From Sphingopyxis jiangsuensis (GTDB lineage Bacteria > Pseudomonadota > Alphaproteobacteria > Sphingomonadales > Sphingomonadaceae), in NCBI RefSeq assembly GCF_016734905.1, contig NZ_JAERPO010000002.1, positions 639,524 through 703,523 of the forward strand: 64,000 nt of DNA. Reading direction: 5' to 3'. Of this stretch, positions 29,294 through 37,383 are shown one piece after another. The notes under the pieces were generated by a model. That model did not search any database, was not told the DNA's origin, and saw only the letters and a list, made by a program, of their open reading frames with translations. Numbering within the stretch: the stretch's first letter is position 1; each line of letters begins with the position of its first letter. The position numbers and the translations under genes are program-made.

Positions 29294-30649
29294 CTATTCG
29301 CCCTCGTCGTTCACCGCGCTCGGCGCGGCCGCAAGCTTCGCAAGCGGTCGCGCCGACTGTTCGGCGACAGGCAGAACCGGTATCTCCTTGCCCCCCGTCT
29401 CGACGTCGAGCGTCTCGAACCGCTTCGCCTGCGTCAGCACCTGGCTTTCGAAGCTGCCGACAAAGGCATTGTACGCCCCGGTCGCCTGATCGAGATTCTT
29501 GCCGACGCGCGCGATATGGCCGCCCATCGTCGCCATCCGCGCGTAAAGCTCCTTGCCCAGCGCCGCGATCTCGCGCGCCTGTCCGGCAAGCTTTTCCTGC
29601 CGCCACACCGCCGCGACCGTTCGCGCTATCGCGATCAGGTTGGTCGGAGTCGCGAGCAGCACCTTGCGCTCGAACGCATAGTCCCAAAGCTCGTGATCAT
29701 GGTCGAGCGCGGCGGCGAGGAAATGCTCGCCGGGGACGAACATCACCACATAGTCGGGCGTGTCGGCAAACTGGTTCCAATAGGCCTTGGCCCCCAGCGC
29801 GTTGACATGCGCCTTCATCGCGGCGGCATGCGCCGCGAGATGCGTCGCTTTCTCGCCATCGTCGACGGCACCAAAGGCGTCCTGATAGGCGTTGAGCGAG
29901 ACCTTGGCGTCGATGACGAGGCTCTGCCCGCCCGGCACCTTGACCACCACGTCGGGACGCAGCCGCCCGCCTTCGCCATCGGCGACGCTCACCTCGGTCT
30001 GGAAATCGGCATGTTCGGCAAGCCCGCAGCTTTCGAGCACATTGCGCAGCTGTTGCTCGCCCCAGCGCCCGCGCGCCTTGGGGGCGTTGCGGAGCGCGTT
30101 CACGAGCTTCGCCGCCTCGCTCGACACACGCTCGGTGCCTTCGCGCATCGCCGCGATCTGGCCCTGCAACATACCAAAGGCGTCGCGCCGTTCGGCCTCG
30201 ACCTTGCCGACCGCTTCCTCATATTTCTGCAGCCGCTCGTGCACCGGCTGGAGCAGCGCCTTCAGATTCTGCCCCGCGCTTTCCTCGCTCTGCTTGAAGC
30301 GGTCGGTCGCGCGCGCGAGAAAATCCTGCTGCGCCTTGTCGAGCATCGCCTGCCCGACCTCGCGAAACTGCGCGGTGAGCGCCGCCTGCGCGTCCTTGAG
30401 CTGCGCAATCTGCGCGTCATGCGCCGCGTCGCGCGCCTTTTGCTCGGCGAGCAGCGCCGACAATTGCAGGTCCGCCGTCTTGCGCGCCTCGGCCTCGCCA
30501 GCAAGGTCGCTCACCGCCGCCTTGAAGCGCTCGGCAAATCCGTCGCGCTCGGCCTTGAGCGCCCCCGCCTGCCGCCCCGCAACGAGCCAGCCGATCAGGG
30601 CGCCAAGGACAAGGGAGAAGAGAGCGATGAGCAGCGCGGTCGGGTCCAT
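29294..30649 (-). CDS. rmuC: DNA recombination protein RmuC homologue
   Basis: RmuC proteins limit DNA inversions and carry a nuclease-like fold; the biochemical activity is not certain. The 451-residue product has one N-terminal membrane helix (MDPTALLIALFSLVLGALIG), a long coiled coil (~residues 25-190), then the RmuC core (GRWGEQQLRNVLESCG, VIDAKVSLNAYQDAF, VMFVPGEHFLAAAL). All blocks are in place. The ATG at 30647-30649 is preferred over the longer frame because the membrane helix begins there. The 3' gap holds a tandem AAGGAGCCTT repeat (29256-29275) but no gene. Confidence 0.92.
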   Translation of the reverse strand: MDPTALLIALFSLVLGALIGWLVAGRQAGALKAERDGFAERFKAAVSDLAGEAEARKTADLQLSALLAEQKARDAAHDAQIAQLKDAQAALTAQFREVGQAMLDKAQQDFLARATDRFKQSEESAGQNLKALLQPVHERLQKYEEAVGKVEAERRDAFGMLQGQIAAMREGTERVSSEAAKLVNALRNAPKARGRWGEQQLRNVLESCGLAEHADFQTEVSVADGEGGRLRPDVVVKVPGGQSLVIDAKVSLNAYQDAFGAVDDGEKATHLAAHAAAMKAHVNALGAKAYWNQFADTPDYVVMFVPGEHFLAAALDHDHELWDYAFERKVLLATPTNLIAIARTVAAVWRQEKLAGQAREIAALGKELYARMATMGGHIARVGKNLDQATGAYNAFVGSFESQVLTQAKRFETLDVETGGKEIPVLPVAEQSARPLAKLAAAPSAVNDEGE

Positions 30650-30839
30650 GCGCGGAACATAGGACGAACGCAGGCCATTTGGCCAGCGCAGATTCATCGC
30701 GGCTCTGCGATGCTTTCATTTCCGCGCGGCCGGGCTAATTTGCCGCCACGATGAAGCGGCGACATTGCCGAACGACGCGCATACAGACTGTCGTTCGGTC
30801 AGGGTCGAATCTTCGTCCTTGCGTTCGAAGGAGATGCAC

Positions 30840-31016
30840 ATGAAAAATCTGATGTTCGGTTTCGCCATGTTGTTCGCTGCCCCGACGGCCGCGCACGCGG
30901 CTGAGGACAAGGCGCCCAAGGCGTGCTGCTGCAAGGAAATGAAGAAAGATTGCTGCGCCGGGAAGAAGGGCGAGGACGCGCCGGACCACGGCGAGCATCA
31001 GGACATGCAGCACTGA
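30840..31016 (+). CDS. Small secreted Cys/His-rich protein
   Basis: Unrecognised 58-residue protein. A signal peptide (MKNLMFGFAMLFAAPTAAHA) is followed by a 38-residue mature part with five Cys in two clusters (ACCCKEMKKDCC) and a His-rich end (DHGEHQDMQH). This looks suited to binding metal such as copper, with a PCu(A)C chaperone gene ~1 kb away; metal binding is inferred. GGAG lies 6 bases before the ATG. It diverges from rmuC. Confidence 0.7.
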   Translation: MKNLMFGFAMLFAAPTAAHAAEDKAPKACCCKEMKKDCCAGKKGEDAPDHGEHQDMQH

Positions 31017-31064
31017 AGTTGAGCGGGGAGGCGCTTCGGCGCCTTCCCGCCCGTTCATTCACGT

Positions 31065-31481
31065 TTATTTTTTCGGCCGGCGAAAAGACAGGCCCGACAC
31101 GCGCAGTTCATAAGAGTTGGCGAAAACGCTGAGCACCGCGCCATAATCGCCGCACGGGATCACTTCATAGGCCGAAGGCCCGCGTCCCTGACTGTGGTGG
31201 AGGCACGTCGACCCGCTGAAACGATACGCGCGGCCGTCCGCCTTGCCGTTGCCGTTGAGCACGCCCAGCACGGTGCCGACCGGAAGATAGCTATATGTCT
31301 TCGGATCGCCCTTCGTCAGTTCGACGCGGCCGTTGCGGACGTTGATTTCCCACTCGTTCCACGGTCCGGTCCACTTGCCCTCGATCGCTTTCACCGGATC
31401 GGCGGGAAGCGACAGATCCTGCGCCGAAACAGCCACCGGAACGGTCAGCGCGGCCAGCGCCGCAATCCCCATCAATTTCAT
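31065..31481 (-). CDS. Secreted hypothetical protein
   Basis: Family not recognised. The 138-residue precursor has a signal peptide (MKLMGIAALAALTVPVAVSA) and a compact mature domain with two Cys (STCLHHSQ, VIPCGDYG) that could form a disulfide. The sequence WTGPWNEWEINVRNG suggests a small beta-rich fold. Upstream ATG with a weak site. Nothing in the neighbours defines its role. Confidence 0.72.
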   Translation of the reverse strand: MKLMGIAALAALTVPVAVSAQDLSLPADPVKAIEGKWTGPWNEWEINVRNGRVELTKGDPKTYSYLPVGTVLGVLNGNGKADGRAYRFSGSTCLHHSQGRGPSAYEVIPCGDYGAVLSVFANSYELRVSGLSFRRPKK

Positions 31482-31565
31482 GACTTCACCCCCATTTTGA
31501 ACCGCTTACCATGTGTCATGCGCCGCCGCGCGGGGCAAGTCGATTTCGCCAGCGCAACCTGGATG

Positions 31566-32039
31566 TCAGCGCGGCTCGGCAAAGGGCAACACCGCGCGAT
31601 ACGCCTCCGCCCCCGGCGCACCGGCAACGCGCACGCCCTGCGTCAACAGCCAATAGTGACGCACGATCTCCGCCTGCTGTTCCAGGCCATAGCGTTCGAG
31701 TTTCCACCCCGGCTTCAATGTATAGGAATAGCGCGCGAAGGGATGGCGCATCAGCACCAGATACCAGCGCCCGCGCGTCTGCGCCTGCCACACATGGACC
31801 ATCTCGTGAATGAACAGCCCCTTCAGCGATTGCGACGCCGCGCCGAAATCATCGCAATATAAATCGCCGTGCGGGTGAAAGTGCAGCGCGCCCATCGGCG
31901 CCATCACGACGCGGCGCGGCTGGAAGAAGGCCCATTTGCTGCGGCACACGCGGACGCGCGGATAGTCGATGGCATCGCCAAAGACGCTGCGCGCCAGTTT
32001 GACCTCGCCGTCGGTCAGGGCACGGGCGTGGCGTGGCAC
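31566..32039 (-). CDS. Zinc-site protein of the sphingomonad vgr-related type
   Basis: The 157-residue protein contains HEMVHVWQ (residues ~77-84), a HExxH metallopeptidase-like zinc site. Homologues in sphingomonads are often labelled vgr-related protein, though no type VI genes are here. Other features are MGALHFHPHGDLYC and GLEQQAEIVRHYW, the latter with a Glu that might be the third ligand. No signal peptide. Start is a GTG at 32037-32039, 6 bp after the stop of the PCu(A)C gene; its ribosome-binding site is weak. Confidence 0.75.
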   Translation of the reverse strand: MPRHARALTDGEVKLARSVFGDAIDYPRVRVCRSKWAFFQPRRVVMAPMGALHFHPHGDLYCDDFGAASQSLKGLFIHEMVHVWQAQTRGRWYLVLMRHPFARYSYTLKPGWKLERYGLEQQAEIVRHYWLLTQGVRVAGAPGAEAYRAVLPFAEPR

Positions 32040-32045
32040 CTGCGC

Positions 32046-32567
32046 TTATTTCGCAGCGGATTCCGCGCCCGGCGCGCCGCCGCTGCCATGATCCATCGAA
32101 CCATGATCCATCGCTTCGGCGCCCGGCGCCTCCTTGATCGGCAGGTCGAAGAGGATGCGTTCATTATTGTTGTTGGTGAACACGAACGCCATCGGCAGCT
32201 TGCCGGCGCGCACCGCGGCGGGATTGATGTTCCAGATCATCAGATGCTTGCCGCCCTGCTTGAACACCAGCTCGCCCTTTGCGGGGACCGGCGCGCCGGA
32301 AAGCGGCTTCATCGCGGTGACGCCATTTTCGCGCACCGTTTCATGCATCTCGACGCGCTGCGCGAGGTCGGCGGTCACGGCGACGAGTTCGACGTCGCGC
32401 GGGCCGCCCTGGACGCGGAAATAGCCGACCGCCGGCCGGTCGGGGGTCGCCCCCATCACGATATGGCCACTGACGACGTTGAGCGGCTTTTCGCCCCCCA
32501 GCTTCTCGCCGCACGCGGAAAGCGACAGCGCAGCGAGGGCAAATGCAGCGATGGCAAAAGGTTTCAT
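32046..32567 (-). CDS. PCu(A)C-family periplasmic copper chaperone (lipoprotein)
   Basis: Delivers Cu(I) to cytochrome oxidase in related bacteria. The 173-residue product has a lipobox (LSLSAC, Cys near 19), the family metal motif made of MHE, TAMKPL and KHLMIW (the H-x-n-M-x-n-H-x-M pattern), and a C-terminal Met/His-rich tail (AMDHGSMDHGSGG) that resembles extra copper sites. AGGAC precedes the ATG. The cytochrome oxidase genes are not in this window. Confidence 0.9.
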   Translation of the reverse strand: MKPFAIAAFALAALSLSACGEKLGGEKPLNVVSGHIVMGATPDRPAVGYFRVQGGPRDVELVAVTADLAQRVEMHETVRENGVTAMKPLSGAPVPAKGELVFKQGGKHLMIWNINPAAVRAGKLPMAFVFTNNNNERILFDLPIKEAPGAEAMDHGSMDHGSGGAPGAESAAK

Positions 32568-32624
32568 TTTGGGAGGACTCCGTAAAAGCCGAAATTTTCG
32601 CCTCCCAGATAAGCCCCTAAAGCC

Positions 32625-32652
32625 CTTGTGCCAAGGAGCGGCGCACCTATAT
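32625..32652 (+). promoter_or_regulatory. Putative RpoH (sigma-32) promoter of dnaK
   Basis: CTTGTG and CCTATAT are separated by 15 bases, close to the alphaproteobacterial heat-shock pattern CTTG...CCTATNT, about 80 bases upstream of dnaK. Confidence 0.55.
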
Positions 32653-32733
32653 CGCCCCCAGAAACCCGCAAGGGACCAATGAAACGGCGTGCCTGTTCAG
32701 GGCGCCAAAGTTGCAACAAGGACGGATATATCA

Positions 32734-34638
32734 ATGGCCAAAGTCATCGGGATCGACCTCGGCACCACCAACAGCTGTGTTGCGGTCATGGAGGGCGGCA
32801 AGCCCAAGGTTATCGAAAACGTCGAAGGCACGCGCACCACGCCCTCGATCGTCGCGTTCGCCAAGGATGGCGAGCGGTTGATCGGCCAGCCGGCGAAGCG
32901 CCAGGCGGTGACCAACCCCGAGAACACGATTTTTGCGGTGAAGCGCCTGATCGGCCGCCGCTTCGACGATCCCATGACCAAGAAGGACATGGAGCTCGTC
33001 CCCTATACCATCGCCAAGGGCGGCAATGGCGACGCATGGGTCAAGGCGGGCGGCGAGGATTATTCGCCGTCGCAGATCTCGGCCTTCATCCTTCAGAAGA
33101 TGAAGGAAACCGCCGAAGCCTATCTGGGCGAAAAGGTCGAGCAGGCGGTCATCACCGTCCCCGCTTACTTCAACGACGCACAGCGCCAGGCGACCAAGGA
33201 CGCGGGCAAGATCGCCGGCCTCGAAGTGCTGCGCATCATCAACGAGCCGACCGCGGCCGCGCTCGCCTATGGCCTCGACAAGAGCGAGAACAAGACGATC
33301 GCCGTCTATGACCTTGGCGGCGGCACCTTCGACATTTCGATTCTCGAAGTCGGCGACGGCGTGTTCGAGGTGAAGTCGACCAACGGCGATACCTTCCTCG
33401 GCGGTGAAGATTTCGACAGCAAGATCGTCGAATTCCTCGCCGACACCTTCAAGAAGGACGAAGGCATCGACCTGCGCGGTGACAAGCTTGCGCTCCAGCG
33501 GCTCAAGGAAGCCGCCGAAAAGGCAAAGATCGAGCTGTCGTCGGCCGCGACGACCGAGGTCAACCTGCCCTTCATCACCGCCGACGCCAACGGGCCGAAG
33601 CATCTTGTGAAGACGATCACGCGCTCCGACCTCGAAAAGCTGGTCGAAGAACTCGTCAAGCGCACGCTCGAACCGTGCAAGAAGGCGATCAAGGATGCGG
33701 GCGTCAACGCCAGCGAGATCGACGAGGTCGTGCTGGTCGGCGGCATGACGCGCATGCCGCGCGTGCGCGAAGTCGTGAAGGATTTCTTTGGCAAGGAACC
33801 GCACACCGGCGTGAATCCCGACGAAGTCGTCGCGATCGGAGCGGCGATCCAGGCGGGCGTGCTGCAGGGCGATGTCAAGGACGTGCTGTTGCTCGACGTG
33901 ACTCCGCTGTCGCTCGGCATCGAGACGCTGGGCGGCGTGTTTACGCGCATGATCGACCGCAACACCACCATCCCGACCAAGAAGTCGCAGGTCTATTCGA
34001 CCGCCGACGACAATCAATCGGCGGTGACGATCCGCGTGTTCCAGGGCGAGCGCGAAATGGCCGCCGACAACAAGATGCTCGGCCAGTTCGACCTCGTCGG
34101 CATCCCCCCCGCTCCGCGCGGCGTTCCGCAGATCGAAGTGACCTTCGACATCGACGCCAACGGCATCGTGTCGGTCCATGCCAAGGACAAGGGCACCGGC
34201 AAGGAACAGCAGATCAAGATCCAGGCGTCGGGCGGCCTGTCGGACAGCGACATCGACCAGATGGTCAAGGACGCCGAACAGTTCGCCGAAGAGGACAAGA
34301 AGCGCCGTGAGGCGGCCGAGGCGAAGAACAACGCCGAAAGCCTGATCCACACGACCGAACGCCAGCTCGAAGAGCATGGCGACAAGATCGATGCGGCGCT
34401 GAAGTCCGAAATCGAGGCGGCGGTTGCCGAAGCCAAGACCGCGGTCGAAGGCGGCGACAGCGCCGCGATGACCGAAAAGTCGCAGGCGCTGGCGCAGGTC
34501 GCGATGAAGCTCGGCCAGGCGATCTATGAAAAGGAACAGCAGGCCGCGGCGTCGCCCGCCGCTGATGCGACCGAAAGCAAGGCCGACGAAGACGTCGTCG
34601 ACGCCGAATTTTCGGAAGTCGAAGACGACAAGAAGTAA
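32734..34638 (+). CDS. dnaK: Molecular chaperone DnaK (Hsp70)
   Basis: ATP-driven chaperone for folding and stress protection. The 634-residue product starts [20 protein letters not shown] and has all signatures: [40 protein letters not shown], the substrate-binding domain ([15 protein letters not shown]) and the helical lid. It ends with the usual acidic EED-rich tail ([15 protein letters not shown]). A heat-shock type promoter is upstream; dnaJ follows after a 152-bp gap that carries a palindromic repeat. Confidence 0.99.
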   Translation: MAKVIGIDLGTTNSCVAVMEGGKPKVIENVEGTRTTPSIVAFAKDGERLIGQPAKRQAVTNPENTIFAVKRLIGRRFDDPMTKKDMELVPYTIAKGGNGDAWVKAGGEDYSPSQISAFILQKMKETAEAYLGEKVEQAVITVPAYFNDAQRQATKDAGKIAGLEVLRIINEPTAAALAYGLDKSENKTIAVYDLGGGTFDISILEVGDGVFEVKSTNGDTFLGGEDFDSKIVEFLADTFKKDEGIDLRGDKLALQRLKEAAEKAKIELSSAATTEVNLPFITADANGPKHLVKTITRSDLEKLVEELVKRTLEPCKKAIKDAGVNASEIDEVVLVGGMTRMPRVREVVKDFFGKEPHTGVNPDEVVAIGAAIQAGVLQGDVKDVLLLDVTPLSLGIETLGGVFTRMIDRNTTIPTKKSQVYSTADDNQSAVTIRVFQGEREMAADNKMLGQFDLVGIPPAPRGVPQIEVTFDIDANGIVSVHAKDKGTGKEQQIKIQASGGLSDSDIDQMVKDAEQFAEEDKKRREAAEAKNNAESLIHTTERQLEEHGDKIDAALKSEIEAAVAEAKTAVEGGDSAAMTEKSQALAQVAMKLGQAIYEKEQQAAASPAADATESKADEDVVDAEFSEVEDDKK

Positions 34639-34640
34639 GG

Positions 34641-34780
34641 CGAAGGGCATGCCCTTCGAGACGCCATTTCGACAAGCTCAAGGGCTCCCAAGGGCGAACG
34701 GTGCGTGGTTATCCGTTCGTCCGGGGGAGGGACTGAGCGAAAGCGAAGGGCTGTCTCGAAGGGCTGCACCCTTGGGGGCA
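34641..34780. repeat. Palindromic repeat (REP-like) between dnaK and dnaJ
   Basis: The element opens with an 18-bp perfect palindrome, CGAAGGGCATGCCCTTCG, followed by TTCGACAAGCTCAAGGGC and AGGGCGAACGG. The TTCGACAAGCTCA/AGGGCGAAC pieces recur, inverted, at 52867-52893. Such short dispersed palindromes are common in sphingomonads. It may modulate dnaK-dnaJ stoichiometry. Confidence 0.65.
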
Positions 34781-34790
34781 TAAGCAAACC

Positions 34791-35918
34791 ATGTCGCTCG
34801 ACATCGATTATTACGAACTGCTGCAGGTTGACCGCAGCGCCGACGACAAGGCGCTGAAGTCAGCCTATCGCAAGCTCGCGATGCAATATCACCCCGACCG
34901 CAATCCGGGGTGCAGCGACAGCGAGGCGCGGTTCAAGGCGATCAGCGAAGCCTATGACTGCCTGAAAGATCCGCAAAAGCGCGCCGCCTATGACCGGTTC
35001 GGCAAGGATGCTTTCCGGAACGGCGGCTTCGGCGCGAACGGGGGCGGTGCCGACTTCGGCGACATTGGCGACATTTTCGAATCGATCTTCGGGTCGGCAT
35101 TCGGCGGCGGACGGCAACAGCGCGGCCCCGCGCGCGGCGCCGACCTGCGCTACGACATGGAAATCCGGCTCGAGGATGCCTTCACCGGCTGCCGCCGCGA
35201 AATCCAGGTCGACGTCGCGGCGCGCTGCGACACTTGCGACGGATCGGGTGCCAAGCCCGGCACCCATACGCATCGCTGCTCGACCTGCGGCGGTCATGGC
35301 AAGGTCCGCGCGCAGCAGGGCTTTTTCATGGTCGAGCGGGTCTGCCCGACGTGTCAGGGCGCTGGCGAGGTTATCGCCGACCCCTGCGGCACCTGCCTTG
35401 GCGAAGGCCGCGTCGACCGGCGCAAGACGCTGACCGTCGACATCCCCCCGGGTGTCGACGAGGGCACGCGCATCCGCCTGTCGGGCGAGGGCGAAAGCGG
35501 CGCGCGCGGTGCGGCGCCGGGCGACCTCTATATCTTCCTCCACATGGCGCGGCACAAATTGTTCGAGCGCGAGGGCACGACGCTGTTCACCCGCGCGCCG
35601 ATCAGCTTTACCACCGCCGCGCTCGGCGGGTGCATCACCATCCCCGGCCTCGACGGCCAGAGACACGAGATCAACATTCCCGCAGGCATCCAGTCGGGCA
35701 AGCAGCTCCGCCAGCGCGGCGCTGGCATGCCGGTGCTCAACGGCCGCGGCCACGGCGACCTCGTCGTCCAGGTCGACGTCGAAACGCCGACGCGCCTGTC
35801 GGCGAAGCAGAAGGAACTGCTCGAGGCCTTCCGCGAGACCGAAACCGGCGACGAATGCCCCGCGAGCCAGGGCTTTTTCGGGCGCATCAAGGAAATGTGG
35901 GACGATCTGACCGATTGA
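34791..35918 (+). CDS. dnaJ: Chaperone protein DnaJ (Hsp40)
   Basis: Co-chaperone that stimulates DnaK ATPase and delivers substrates. The 375-residue product has the J domain with HPD (YHPDRNPG), a Gly/Phe-rich segment (NGGFGANGGG), four CxxCxGxG zinc motifs (CDTCDGSG, CSTCGGHG, CPTCQGAG, CGTCLGEG) and the C-terminal substrate-binding domains. Length is typical. The repeat upstream separates it from dnaK, but no promoter is obvious. Confidence 0.98.
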   Translation: MSLDIDYYELLQVDRSADDKALKSAYRKLAMQYHPDRNPGCSDSEARFKAISEAYDCLKDPQKRAAYDRFGKDAFRNGGFGANGGGADFGDIGDIFESIFGSAFGGGRQQRGPARGADLRYDMEIRLEDAFTGCRREIQVDVAARCDTCDGSGAKPGTHTHRCSTCGGHGKVRAQQGFFMVERVCPTCQGAGEVIADPCGTCLGEGRVDRRKTLTVDIPPGVDEGTRIRLSGEGESGARGAAPGDLYIFLHMARHKLFEREGTTLFTRAPISFTTAALGGCITIPGLDGQRHEINIPAGIQSGKQLRQRGAGMPVLNGRGHGDLVVQVDVETPTRLSAKQKELLEAFRETETGDECPASQGFFGRIKEMWDDLTD

Positions 35919-36008
35919 GCGCGGGTTTTGCCGAACCTCCGCCTCCCCCTTTCTTTCCCTCCGCACCCTGCTAGCCTTTCGCATCGTCCGCTTACGAAAG
36001 GCCCTGTC

Positions 36009-36971
36009 ATGTTCCGCGCCGTGATCTTCGCCTCGACTCTGGTCCTCGCCGCTCCCGCCGCGCTCGCGCAGCAGGATTTGTCGAAGGTCGAAATCCGCAC
36101 CGAAACCGTTTCACCGTCGATCGCGGTGCTGTTCGGCGCTGGCGGCAATATCGCGGTGAGCCACGGCGCCGACGGCACGGTCCTTGTCGACGACCAGTTC
36201 GCGCCGCTGACCCCAAAACTCCAGGCCGCGGTAGCCGCGCTCGGCGCGACCCCGGTCAAATGGCTGATCAACACGCACTGGCACGGCGACCATAGCGGCG
36301 GGAACGAAAATTTCGGCAAGGCGGGCGCGATGATCATGGCGCACGACCATGTCCGCGAGCGGCTCGCCGAGGGCAGCCTTCACCGCGGCGGCCGCGCCGC
36401 GCCGGCACCGAAGGATGCACTGCCGGTGCTCACCTATCACGACGGCATCACGCTGCACCTCAACGGCGACACGGTACGCGTCATGCACGCGCCGCACGCG
36501 CATACCGACGGCGATTCGATCCTCCATTGGGAAACGGCCAATGTCTTTCACATGGGCGACACCTTTTTCCACAAGGTGACGCTGCCTTACATCGACCTCG
36601 GCAGCGGTGGATCGGTCTATGGCGTGCTCGCCGCCGCCGACATGGTGCTCGCGAAGGCCGACGAGAAAAGCGTGATCATTCCGGGCCACGGCCCGCTCGC
36701 CACCAAGGCCGACCTCGCCGCCTATCGCGCGATGCTCGCCGAAGTGGTTGGCGCGGTCGAGAGCGCGAAGGCCGGGGGCATGTCGCTCGACGAGGTAAAG
36801 GCGATGAAGCCCGCCGCCAAATATGAGGTCAAGGGCGGTTTCATCATGGGCGACGCCTTCGTCGAAGCCATCTACAACAGCGAAAAAGGGCATCCGCGCG
36901 GCCACAAGCCCGACCGGTCAAAGGACGTCATGGGCGCCCACAGCCACGGCGGCGGCGACCACAGCCATTGA
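36009..36971 (+). CDS. Secreted metallo-beta-lactamase-fold hydrolase
   Basis: Periplasmic MBL-fold enzyme of unknown substrate. The 320-residue precursor has a signal peptide ([20 protein letters not shown]) and the metal motif [10 protein letters not shown] (HxHxDH); later ligands are probably in HAHTDGDSI and IPGHGPLA. A His-rich tail ([12 protein letters not shown]) is unusual and may bind metal. It resembles the broad cyclase/MBL group rather than a true beta-lactamase. It starts 90 bp after dnaJ. Confidence 0.85.
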   Translation: MFRAVIFASTLVLAAPAALAQQDLSKVEIRTETVSPSIAVLFGAGGNIAVSHGADGTVLVDDQFAPLTPKLQAAVAALGATPVKWLINTHWHGDHSGGNENFGKAGAMIMAHDHVRERLAEGSLHRGGRAAPAPKDALPVLTYHDGITLHLNGDTVRVMHAPHAHTDGDSILHWETANVFHMGDTFFHKVTLPYIDLGSGGSVYGVLAAADMVLAKADEKSVIIPGHGPLATKADLAAYRAMLAEVVGAVESAKAGGMSLDEVKAMKPAAKYEVKGGFIMGDAFVEAIYNSEKGHPRGHKPDRSKDVMGAHSHGGGDHSH

Positions 36972-36996
36972 GTTCGGCGGAAAAGGGAGAGGCGGC

Positions 36997-37368
36997 ATGC
37001 AACTCGGAGTGTTTTCGGTCAGCCTGACGGTCAAGGATCTGGCGGTGTCACGCGCATTTTATGAAAAGCTGGGATTCCGCGATTTCGGCGGCAACGCCGA
37101 GCATGGCTATCTGATCCTCAAGAACGGGACGACGGTCATCGGGCTGTTCGAGGGGATGTTCGACAAGAATATCCTGACCTTCAATCCCGGCTGGGACGAG
37201 AATGCGCAGGAGATCGATCCCTTCACCGACGTGCGCGCGCTACAGGCGCAGTTGAAGGCAGCGGGCGTCGAGCTGACATCGGAAGCCGATCCCGACGGCA
37301 GCGGCCCTGCGAGCATCACGCTGGTCGATCCCGACGGCAATCCGATCCTGATCGACCAGCACCGCTAG
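36997..37368 (+). CDS. Glyoxalase/VOC-family protein
   Basis: Small metal-dependent or sensor-like VOC fold. The 123-residue product has the paired beta-alpha-beta-beta-beta modules: [19 protein letters not shown] at the start and [15 protein letters not shown] at the end. The first metal ligand of glyoxalase I (His in the first strand) is not evident, so function is uncertain. AAAGGGAG precedes the ATG, 25 bp after the MBL stop, so both may be one transcript. Confidence 0.82.
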   Translation: MQLGVFSVSLTVKDLAVSRAFYEKLGFRDFGGNAEHGYLILKNGTTVIGLFEGMFDKNILTFNPGWDENAQEIDPFTDVRALQAQLKAAGVELTSEADPDGSGPASITLVDPDGNPILIDQHR

Positions 37369-37383
37369 CGCCCGAACCGCTCC

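Noticed and set aside
32731..34650. A 639-codon open frame antisense to dnaK
   Set aside because: Its composition is that of a shadow frame and dnaK is unmistakable on the plus strand.
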